From NCBI RefSeq assembly GCF_039536765.1, contig NZ_BAAAZF010000001.1:310001-374000 (forward strand): a stretch of 64,000 nucleotides of DNA. The letters run 5' to 3'. Below the pieces are notes generated by a model. The model was not told where the DNA came from. It worked only from the letters and a program-made list of their open reading frames with translations, and did not search any database. This stretch comes from Parerythrobacter jejuensis (GTDB taxonomy: Bacteria > Pseudomonadota > Alphaproteobacteria > Sphingomonadales > Sphingomonadaceae). The translations under genes and the position numbers were made by a program. Below are positions 37,644-44,561 of this stretch, piece after piece (position 1 is the first letter of the stretch; every line of letters begins with the position of its first letter).

Positions 37644-38918
37644 ATGGCGAAATTCACGTTCAACATGCCCGATGTGGGCGAAGGCGTTGCCGAGGCAGAG
37701 ATTGTCGAATGGCACGTGAAGGTTGGCGACACGGTCTCCGAAGACCAGCACCTGGTCGACGTGATGACCGACAAGGCCACAATCGATATCGAGAGCCCGG
37801 TGGATGGCACGGTGGTCGAGCTGGCAGGCGAGATCGGTGACGTGACGGCGGTTGGTGCGATGCTGCTGGTTATCGAAGTGGAAGGCGACGCTTCGGATGA
37901 GGCCCCACCGGCTGAAGCGACACCTGCCGAAGCGACACCGGCTGAAGCAACTCCTGCACCTGAGCCTGCACCACCAAGCGCCCCTGAACCCGCTCCGGCT
38001 CCAACGCCAGCTCCTGAGCCTGCTCTGGAGCCGGTGGCTGTCGCTCTGGACTCAAAAGTGCTCGCCACCCCTGCGGTGCGCAAGCGTGCGAAGGATCTGG
38101 GGATTGATCTGGGTGAAGTGAAACCCGCAGAAGACGGTCGCATTCGTCACGGTGATCTAGATGCTTTCCTGTCCTATAGTGGCGGATTTTCAGCTGCTGC
38201 GCCGACGCGCGCGGATGAAGAGAAGAAAGTTATCGGAATGCGCCGTCGCATCGCCGAGAATATGGCAGCGTCCAAGCGCAACATCCCGCATTTCTCCTAT
38301 GTTGAAGAGATGGATGTCACCGATCTGGAAGTTATGCGGGCACAGCTGAATGCCAATCGCGGCAGCAAGCCGAAGTTGACGATCCTGCCGCTGTTGATCA
38401 CGGCGATTTGCAAGACCCTGCCCGAATTCCCGATGATCAATGCCCGCTATGACGACGAGGCGGGCGTGGTAACGCGCCATGGCGCAGTCCATCTGGGCAT
38501 GGCCGCGCAGACCGATGCCGGTTTGATGGTCCCCGTTATCCAGAATGCGCAGTCCAAGAATCTCTGGCAGCTGGCCAATGAGATCGGCCGGTTGGCCGAG
38601 GCCGCGCGCACCGGCAAGGCAAAATCTGAAGAGCTTTCCGGCGGTACACTGACGGTTACATCACTCGGACCGCTAGGAGGGGTTGCAACAACCCCGGTTA
38701 TCAACCGGCCGGAAGTGGCGATCATAGGGCCTAACCGGATTATCGAGCGACCGATGTACGTCTCGGATGGCCAGGGCGGCGAACGGATCGAGAAGCGCAA
38801 GCTGATGAATATCTCGATCAGCTGCGATCACCGCGTGGTCGATGGCTATGATGCGGCGAGCTTTGTCCAGGCGCTCAAAAAGCTGGTCGAAACGCCGGTT
38901 CTGCTTCTTTCCGACTGA
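37644..38918 (+). CDS. bkdB: Branched-chain 2-oxoacid dehydrogenase E2 (dihydrolipoyl acyltransferase)
   Basis: A 424-residue core subunit. It has one lipoyl domain (residues 1-80) with the lipoylated Lys44 in VMTDKATIDI, an Ala/Pro/Glu-rich flexible linker of about 50 residues containing three imperfect PAEAT repeats, a peripheral-subunit-binding domain (TPAVRKRAKDLGIDL), and the catalytic domain ending in SCDHRVVDGYDAASF with the active-site His and Asp. It closes the bkd operon. No dihydrolipoamide dehydrogenase (E3) follows; the complex must borrow one encoded elsewhere. Alternative annotation as a 2-oxoglutarate or pyruvate E2 is less likely given the BCKDH-type E1. Confidence 0.93.
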   Translation: MAKFTFNMPDVGEGVAEAEIVEWHVKVGDTVSEDQHLVDVMTDKATIDIESPVDGTVVELAGEIGDVTAVGAMLLVIEVEGDASDEAPPAEATPAEATPAEATPAPEPAPPSAPEPAPAPTPAPEPALEPVAVALDSKVLATPAVRKRAKDLGIDLGEVKPAEDGRIRHGDLDAFLSYSGGFSAAAPTRADEEKKVIGMRRRIAENMAASKRNIPHFSYVEEMDVTDLEVMRAQLNANRGSKPKLTILPLLITAICKTLPEFPMINARYDDEAGVVTRHGAVHLGMAAQTDAGLMVPVIQNAQSKNLWQLANEIGRLAEAARTGKAKSEELSGGTLTVTSLGPLGGVATTPVINRPEVAIIGPNRIIERPMYVSDGQGGERIEKRKLMNISISCDHRVVDGYDAASFVQALKKLVETPVLLLSD

Positions 38919-38928
38919 ACGGACCCAC

Positions 38929-39372
38929 TCAGCGAACGATCGCGCTGTAGCTCATCACTCCGCGCCCGATGGCGGCATCGGCTTCGCTGACTTTCCAGCG
39001 TAGATGCGTCACGTCTTCCGGAGAGGCGCGGCGCGTGCCGACAACCATTGTGCCAAGCGCGCCCCAGTTGCGGCCGCCGTCGATGGATACTTGTGGCGAA
39101 TGTCCACCGCTGCGTTGGAATGCGAGATCGCGCGGGACCCTGCTTGAAACGACAAAGCTTTCGTCACGGCCAGGGGCATCCCATTGCAGCATCAGGACGA
39201 CAGTGTCGCCCTTGCGCAGGTTTGAAGCTGGCTCAAGTGCGCGAACGGTCTGCCCGTTCCGAACTTCTTCGCGCTGGAGATAGACCGAGCGTTCGATGGC
39301 AATGCCGGATTGAGCAGCAACTCCCCCCGCAGCAAGGCTTACAAGGCTTCCGAAAAACAGCAGGCTTCGCAT
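38929..39372 (-). CDS. Exported orphan paralogue of DUF11-cluster protein B
   Basis: A 147-residue exported protein with signal peptide MRSLLFFGSLVSLAAGGVAA. The mature part resembles the single-module protein at 24983: a GDTVVLMLQWDAPG strand where B has GDRLLFTTTFTNSG, a VSIDGGRNWGALG segment where B has VSVDGGTTFGKL, and the shared C-terminal VTHLRW and MSYSAIVR where B has VTHIRW and LEYPAIIR. Most of the identity lies in that C-terminal third. It stands alone, tail to tail with bkdB and 176 bases from tRNA-Asp. ATG 39372 was chosen for the signal peptide; a longer in-frame reading adds a sequence that looks non-coding. Function unknown. Confidence 0.72.
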   Translation of the reverse strand: MRSLLFFGSLVSLAAGGVAAQSGIAIERSVYLQREEVRNGQTVRALEPASNLRKGDTVVLMLQWDAPGRDESFVVSSRVPRDLAFQRSGGHSPQVSIDGGRNWGALGTMVVGTRRASPEDVTHLRWKVSEADAAIGRGVMSYSAIVR

Positions 39373-39548
39373 CGCCGGTTCCCCAAATTGTCCAGCATGG
39401 ATCAGGGTTGGGGAGGTGCCTGAAAGACCCGAAAATATGGTTAACGCGCAGTAATCTGGCGTAGCTGCACAATATTGCAATTTGCGTTGTTGACAGGAAT
39501 CAGGACCTGTCTTAGTGGCGCTGCTCCCAAGCGGTGCAAACCCTATAC

Positions 39549-39625
<77 letters not shown>

Positions 39626-39790
39626 CTTGGGACCTTCCTGAAATCGATGCCTGCTCTGATACAACGCCCGTTGTTCTGCTGCTCTGCGCCTGCAGAGCCA
39701 CGCTATCATGCGCCTATGGCTTTTATTGATTGAGCTTTGCCGCCACTCGCGCAAAGGTCCGCCCAACACCATCTAGGGAGGACTCGATCT

Positions 39791-40762
39791 ATGAAGACAG
39801 CGATCACCGAAATGTTCGGCATCAAGCACCCGATCATCCAGGGCGGCATGCACTTTGTCGGCTTCGCAGAAATGGCAGCTGCCGTTTCGAATGCGGGCGG
39901 GCTGGGCATCATCACTGGACTGACGCTTGGCACACCGGAAAAGCTTGCTGCTGAAATCGACCGCTGCAAGGATATGACGGACAAGCCTTTTGGTGTGAAC
40001 CTGACTTTCCTGCCCAGCCTTAATCCGCCGGATTATCCTGGATTGGTCGAAGTGATTATCAAGGGCGGGGTCAAAGTCGTCGAGACCGCTGGACGCAATC
40101 CGGCGCAAGTATTGCCCGCGCTCAAAGACGCCGGGATCAAGGTCATCCATAAGTGCACCAGTGTCCGGCACAGCCTCAAGGCTCAGGATATCGGTTGCGA
40201 TGCAGTGAGCGTGGACGGCTTCGAATGCGGCGGACACCCGGGCGAAGACGACATTCCGAACTTTATTCTGCTGCCACGTGCTGCCGACGAGTTGGATATT
40301 CCTTTTGTGTCGTCAGGCGGTATGGCTGATGGCCGTAGCCTTGTGGCCTCGCTTGCCATGGGCGCACAGGGCATGAACATGGGCACGCGCTTCATCGCGA
40401 CACAGGAAGCGCCCGTCCATGAAAATGTGAAGAAGGCCATCGTAGCCGCAAGCGAGTTGGACACGCGTCTGGTTATGCGTCCGCTCCGCAATACAGAGCG
40501 CGTGATGACGAACGAAGCTGTCGAGCGTCTGCTCGAGAAAGAAAAGCGCCTTGGTGACGATCTCAAGTTCGAAGATATCATTGAGGAAGTCGCTGGCGTT
40601 TACCCCAAGATCATGTCGGATGGTGACATGGACTCCGGTGCATGGAGCTGCGGGATGGTGGCAGGCCTGATCAACGATATTCCGACCTGTCAGGAACTGG
40701 TCGACAGTATCATGGCCGAAGCGGATGCGATCATCAGTCGCATGGACGGCCTTCGCGGCTGA
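39791..40762 (+). CDS. Nitronate monooxygenase / NAD(P)H-dependent flavin oxidoreductase family
   Basis: A 323-residue TIM-barrel flavoprotein of the nitronate monooxygenase (2-nitropropane dioxygenase) family. The N-terminal KHPIIQGGMHFVGFAEM and AGGLGIITGLT segments, the FECGGHPGEDD loop with its conserved His, and the phosphate-binding SSGGMADGRSL and GAQGMNMGTRF segments bind FMN. These enzymes detoxify alkyl nitronates such as propionate-3-nitronate, but the family is broad and the true substrate is uncertain. GGGAGGAC precedes ATG 39791 by 7 bases. It is followed by its own terminator and is monocistronic. Confidence 0.9.
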   Translation: MKTAITEMFGIKHPIIQGGMHFVGFAEMAAAVSNAGGLGIITGLTLGTPEKLAAEIDRCKDMTDKPFGVNLTFLPSLNPPDYPGLVEVIIKGGVKVVETAGRNPAQVLPALKDAGIKVIHKCTSVRHSLKAQDIGCDAVSVDGFECGGHPGEDDIPNFILLPRAADELDIPFVSSGGMADGRSLVASLAMGAQGMNMGTRFIATQEAPVHENVKKAIVAASELDTRLVMRPLRNTERVMTNEAVERLLEKEKRLGDDLKFEDIIEEVAGVYPKIMSDGDMDSGAWSCGMVAGLINDIPTCQELVDSIMAEADAIISRMDGLRG

Positions 40763-40789
40763 CCGGCTTCAGGTTTGAAGAAAAGAGAC

Positions 40790-40818
40790 GGCCGGGGCTG
40801 ATGCTCCGGCCATTTTTC
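40790..40818 (+). terminator. Rho-independent terminator after the nitronate monooxygenase gene
   Basis: GGCCGGGGC, loop TGAT, GCTCCGGCC (nine pairs, one G-U) followed by ATTTTTCG. It may also serve the convergent symporter gene, whose stop is at 40836, but the T-run on that side (GTCTCTTTTC) is weaker. Confidence 0.85.
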
Positions 40819-40835
40819 GTTCGGGTAATTCCAAT

Positions 40836-42302
40836 CTAGCTTGGTGAGCCGGGCGCCTCTGCAAGCTTGCGCAAGTTCTCCGCATGCTCTTCCTTGGTGA
40901 TCTTGTAGCGGCTGATAGCGAAGATCATGGCCATCCACAGTGCAAGCAGGGTGGGGGCGTAGAGCGCGCCGAGCATCCAAAGCGTTTCACTTGAAACCTG
41001 GGTCCGGTCGGCTCCTTGCGGGAATGCAACAACGGATAGAATGATGCCTCCGGCAAAGGACCCAAGGCCGACAGTGCATTTGCGGGTAAACGTCACAGCT
41101 GCGTAGAATACACCCTCTGATCGACGTCCGGTCCGCACTTCACTGCTTTCGACAAGATCTGCGATCATCGAATAGAGCACAGCTTGCAGTGCGATGATCA
41201 GCGACAGATCGAGCGTATTGATCGTCGCCACAAGCGGGAACAGGATCGGGTCACCGTTCTCTGGCATAAGTCCGAAGAGCCGGAGGATGACCGGCATAGG
41301 CGCAACCGTGAAGGCGGTAAGGCCCAGAACGACCACTGCGCGTTTCTTGCCGAGACGCTTTACCGCGAGCGGAGCGATCAAGAAGCCAAGCAGTGCTGAA
41401 AAGAAGACGAGTGCCGTCCAGATGAATTGCTGCTCGCTGGAGAAACCCCAGAAGTAGGTCAGCATGATAAAGGCAAGCGAGGCAGAAAAGCCTGTAGCGA
41501 CCGACCCCAGCAACGTTGCCCAGAACAACGCCAGAAAGCTCTTTTCCCGTAGTGTATCGAGCATTTCACCAAACAGTTTCTTGGTAGAGAATACCTCTTT
41601 GGGCGGGGGCTGGCGTAGCGTTGGTATTTGGCTGTGGGTTCCGATCGAAGAAATCAGGATGGCAGCGAACATCAGGAGGGAGGCAATCACACCATAGGTG
41701 GCATATCCATCCCGATTCAGCGTACCGGTCGTGTATTCAGACGTCTCGACCAGCAACACGCCGAACATCAGAACAGACATCGCATTCCCACCGCTCCATC
41801 CGAAAAACAGGCGATAGGCCTGCAGCTTGGTACGCTCTTCGTAGTCGGGAGTCAGTTCTGGAAGCAGGGCCGAGCTGGGTGTTTCGTAGAATGTCAGGAA
41901 GGTTCGGATCAGAACCGATAGACTCAGGAGATATGCAAACAGTTGGCCCTGGCTCCAGTCAGGCGGGTTCCACAGCAGGTAGTAACTGGCAGCTACAGGA
42001 ATAGCGGCCGCATACATGAAAGGATGTCGCCGGCCCCAGCGGGAGCGGAAATTGTCGGACCAATAACCGACTAGCGGATCACTGATTGCATCGAGCACCA
42101 GCGCAATAAGGATGGCGAGGCCGACCAATCCAGGCTCCAGCCCGACGACCGTGCCATAAAACAGCAAGAGGAAGTAATTGAAGCCCCCGTCTTTCACCCC
42201 GAAGGCGACGGAGCCGAACCCATAGGCCAACTTGGTGGGCAACGAAGGGCGAACTGAATCCGGCTCAGTTGGAGCATCGCCGGTTGACTGCGCTGCGCTC
42301 AT
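40836..42302 (-). CDS. GPH-family (glycoside-pentoside-hexuronide) cation symporter, MFS fold
   Basis: A 488-residue transporter with about twelve hydrophobic segments. The N-terminal KLAYGFGSVAFGVKDGGFNYF helix, DAISDPLVGYWSDNFRSRWG loop with RRHPFMY, and the FYETPSSALLPELTPDYEER segment are typical of the GPH (MelB-like) family that imports sugars or glycosides with H+ or Na+. The substrate is unknown and there is no glycosidase beside it. It is alone on its strand; 115 bases separate it from the upstream DUF2842 gene. Confidence 0.9.
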   Translation of the reverse strand: MSAAQSTGDAPTEPDSVRPSLPTKLAYGFGSVAFGVKDGGFNYFLLLFYGTVVGLEPGLVGLAILIALVLDAISDPLVGYWSDNFRSRWGRRHPFMYAAAIPVAASYYLLWNPPDWSQGQLFAYLLSLSVLIRTFLTFYETPSSALLPELTPDYEERTKLQAYRLFFGWSGGNAMSVLMFGVLLVETSEYTTGTLNRDGYATYGVIASLLMFAAILISSIGTHSQIPTLRQPPPKEVFSTKKLFGEMLDTLREKSFLALFWATLLGSVATGFSASLAFIMLTYFWGFSSEQQFIWTALVFFSALLGFLIAPLAVKRLGKKRAVVVLGLTAFTVAPMPVILRLFGLMPENGDPILFPLVATINTLDLSLIIALQAVLYSMIADLVESSEVRTGRRSEGVFYAAVTFTRKCTVGLGSFAGGIILSVVAFPQGADRTQVSSETLWMLGALYAPTLLALWMAMIFAISRYKITKEEHAENLRKLAEAPGSPS

Positions 42303-42417
42303 CGAGCGCGCATCCGATAGATCAAGTCTGCTCTCCCACTTATGGGAGTAGGATAGGGCAAGAGGGCACTACGTCAATTGGCGGTTTGCCGGGAGTGGTC
42401 CCGGACCGACGCGTTGG

Positions 42418-42633
42418 CTAGTCCGAGCGGCCGGCTTCCATCCAGATCATAAATCTGCGGAGGGGGAGTAACCACACGACGCCAAAGAAGAGATACACCA
42501 CCGTTTGCAACAGAGCGTGCCAATCGCCGATAACATCCGGGACGTAGCGCGCGATGACAATTGCATAGATCGTAAGCCCGATAATCATAGCCAACATGCC
42601 CACGGGTATGCGCCAGGTTGGTTCGTCTCTCAT
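42418..42633 (-). CDS. DUF2842 small membrane protein
   Basis: A 71-residue protein with two hydrophobic segments (IPVGMLAMIIGLTIYAIVIA and the later VVYLFFGVVWLLPLR) joined by a short loop. It matches the DUF2842 family, which I know mainly from alphaproteobacteria and which has no assigned function. Its ATG overlaps the stop of the 5-formyl-THF cyclo-ligase gene (ATGA), so it is the distal gene of the zapA-6S-cyclo-ligase transcription unit. Confidence 0.82.
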   Translation of the reverse strand: MRDEPTWRIPVGMLAMIIGLTIYAIVIARYVPDVIGDWHALLQTVVYLFFGVVWLLPLRRFMIWMEAGRSD

Positions 42634-43205
42634 GCAAATGGTCCGTACAGTCTGGTCGGGGTGACGATAAAATCGAGTTGCTGATCATGGGCTTCGATAG
42701 GAAGGCCTTCGACCACCTGGACATCCCACGCAAGACCGACCTTGGTCTTGCCTGTATGCGCTGCGAACCATCGATCATAATGTCCGCCCCCTTGGCCGAG
42801 ACGATCGCCCTTCGCTGTGCACCCGATCAAAGGGACAAACAAAACGTCCGGTTCGATCACCGGCAAGCTTGCATCAGGCTGCTCCAATCCAAACGGGCCG
42901 GGAACAAGGTCGCTTTTGTCGAATGGATCCTGGAACGCAGCGAATTCCATCTGCGCATTCTCATCGGCAAAGCGCGGCAAGGCAATCACATGGCCACGTT
43001 CGAGGAAGAATTTCGCATAGCTAGATGTCGGCGCCTCGCTACCTATTGCAGGGTAGAGGGCGATCGTTGCGTTCTCTGCCAGCAAGTCCAGCAATGGGGC
43101 GGGAGGCCGGTTGAACAGCAGCGCTTTGATGGCTGCAGGCTGGGCGGCGACATGATCCTTGCGCACACGCCGAAGCTCTTTCCTGAGGTCCGACTTGCTT
43201 TTCAC
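42630..43205 (-). CDS. 5-formyltetrahydrofolate cyclo-ligase
   Basis: A 191-residue enzyme converting 5-formyl-THF to methenyl-THF with ATP, returning a dead-end folate to one-carbon metabolism. The N-terminal LRKELRRVRKD, the PDVLFVPLIGCTAKGDRLGQ segment and the GGGHYDRWFA motif are the family signature. It lies downstream of 6S RNA and zapA on the same strand, the arrangement conserved widely in proteobacteria (ygfA in E. coli). Co-transcription with 6S RNA is therefore likely. Confidence 0.94.
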   Translation of the reverse strand: MKSKSDLRKELRRVRKDHVAAQPAAIKALLFNRPPAPLLDLLAENATIALYPAIGSEAPTSSYAKFFLERGHVIALPRFADENAQMEFAAFQDPFDKSDLVPGPFGLEQPDASLPVIEPDVLFVPLIGCTAKGDRLGQGGGHYDRWFAAHTGKTKVGLAWDVQVVEGLPIEAHDQQLDFIVTPTRLYGPFA

Positions 43206-43217
43206 ATGCTGCCTTTC

Positions 43218-43420
43218 ATGGGTGTGGCGGAACCACCATGGGTCGGTGCCGGGGAAATCCTCTGACGCCTAAACGTCAGGTGGGCGCCGTTTACTCCGGT
43301 CCCTAGGTTCCATTCCGAAGAACGCAGTGGCCCATTAACCAGAGCAGGGACAGCTCCCTAGGAATGCTTATAGCCTCAGGGATATTCGGTCGGCTCGTGC
43401 CGGGCAGTCCCGCCACCCAT
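43218..43420 (-). ncRNA. ssrS: 6S RNA (RNA polymerase-binding regulatory RNA), approximate ends
   Basis: The gap between zapA and 5-formyl-THF cyclo-ligase is the standard position of 6S RNA, which sequesters the housekeeping RNA polymerase in stationary phase. On the minus strand the ends form a closing stem, ATGGGTGGCGG at 43420-43410 with CCGCCACACCCAT at 43230-43218 (11 pairs, two bulged bases). About 40 nt from the 5' end stands CCCTGAGGCTATAA, close to the CCCTGAGCCGATA element of the E. coli central bubble, and an inner hairpin is formed by CATTCC/GGAATG beside CCTAGG on both sides. Length of about 203 nt fits. Ends are inferred from the stem, which would place the 5' end only a few bases after the zapA stop. 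Confidence 0.75.
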
Positions 43421-43424
43421 CTAT

Positions 43425-44153
43425 CTAGGATGCGGGGCCCGTGCCCTCAAGCTTGTCGGCACAATTTTCCAGCAATTCGGCAAATCGTTCCAATGCCGGG
43501 GCCAGTTCGGGATCGTTGGTGGACATTCCCGGTTCGATGAAGCTGCCCTGGGTGGCAGGGCGGGCCGAGAGCTCTTCTCGCGCTGCGGCCAACTGTGCTG
43601 CCAGTTGATCTCGTTCCTGCGTGAGGGCGTTCAATTCCGCGCCGTTTGCATCCGCACTCTCTGACGCGGCCTTCATGGCGACAATGGCTTCCTCGGAAGA
43701 GGCCTTGATCCGCTCTACCTCGGCCCGCATCGTTTCAGCCGATTCATTGGCAGACGTCTTGATCGACTCGATCTCGGTTTGGAGCGCCTGCACCTCGTCC
43801 GCTTGCTGGGCATGGGTCGTCTTGAGTTGCTCCAGCTCCTGTTCCCTATCTGCTATCGTCTGGCGCAATTGGTCGCGCTGGCCGGTAGCAGTCTCTGCAT
43901 CCCGCCGGACGTGCTCGATTTCCTTCGCCATAGCGAGCCGCTCTGCAACAGCAGTCTCGGCAGTCGACCTGGTAGAGTGAAGATCGTCCGTTAGCATCAG
44001 CGTCGCGAACAGGAGGTTTTGTTCATAGCGAGGCGCAAGTTCTTGAAACTTCTCATCGATCAAGGCGCCAAGGTTGCGCACATGATCTTCTTCGCCAGGC
44101 TCGCAAGCAATCTGGAATGTACGGCCGCCAATGGTGAGGTCGAGCTGGTTCAT
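43425..44153 (-). CDS. zapA: ZapA-type cell division protein with long coiled-coil extension
   Basis: The first 65 residues are a ZapA domain, which bundles FtsZ filaments at mid-cell: LDLTIGGRTFQIACEPGEED, then HVRNLGALIDEKFQEL. Unlike the usual protein of about 110-120 residues this one has 242: residues 75-205 are a continuous, Ala/Glu/Gln-rich heptad-type coiled coil (for example REQELEQLKTTHAQQADEV), and the last 35 residues are a separate segment with EPGMSTNDPELAPALERFAE. It is preceded by a 71-residue coiled-coil gene whose stop overlaps its start, and followed within a few bases by 6S RNA. The length is the odd point; nothing suggests a frameshift. Confidence 0.87.
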   Translation of the reverse strand: MNQLDLTIGGRTFQIACEPGEEDHVRNLGALIDEKFQELAPRYEQNLLFATLMLTDDLHSTRSTAETAVAERLAMAKEIEHVRRDAETATGQRDQLRQTIADREQELEQLKTTHAQQADEVQALQTEIESIKTSANESAETMRAEVERIKASSEEAIVAMKAASESADANGAELNALTQERDQLAAQLAAAREELSARPATQGSFIEPGMSTNDPELAPALERFAELLENCADKLEGTGPAS

Positions 44154-44365
44154 GATTCCAGTTTCCCGATCAGGTCATCGAGCCGCTTGAGCTCGCCCGT
44201 CACCGCTTCTCGCAATTCTTCGTGGCGCACCACCAGTTGTGAGACATTGGGCGGCACAGCGGCCTCGCCTGAATTGCTGCCACGCTCGGCATCGGCCTGC
44301 GCGGCAATTCTTGCCAATGCCTGCTCGATCCGCTGGACAGCGCTTTCGATCCGTTCCCCATCCAT
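44150..44365 (-). CDS. Small coiled-coil protein upstream of zapA (ZauP-like candidate)
   Basis: A 71-residue protein predicted to be mostly helical: MDGERIESAVQRIEQALARI and then, after an Asn/Ser/Pro-containing break, LVVRHEELREAVTGELKRLD. Its stop overlaps the zapA ATG (ATGA), so the two are translationally coupled. In Caulobacter a small coiled-coil protein, ZauP, is encoded directly upstream of zapA and works with it to focus the Z-ring; position, size and helix content make this the probable equivalent, but I cannot show sequence homology. The preceding Met codon of an in-frame longer reading lies in sequence that does not look coding. Confidence 0.68.
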   Translation of the reverse strand: MDGERIESAVQRIEQALARIAAQADAERGSNSGEAAVPPNVSQLVVRHEELREAVTGELKRLDDLIGKLES

Positions 44366-44561
44366 GCACTGCAATTTACCGCCTTTATCGTTGATAGGCA
44401 AAGCCTTGCTGTTGCCTGTTGATAAGTTGCGTGAGCGCAAACGTTGTTGAGAGCGGATCGTGGAGGGGAGGGGGACTGTTCTTGACCTGATGGTGCGCCT
44501 CCGCGATGGCTTGCCTCGCAGCGAATCGTGCCACTCTCCAAGCGCAGGAGCCACCCCGAAT

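Noticed and set aside
37900-38040. Short tandem repeats in the E2 gene (three copies of a PAEAT unit)
   Set aside because: This is the normal Ala/Pro flexible linker of E2 proteins, not a mobile or regulatory repeat.
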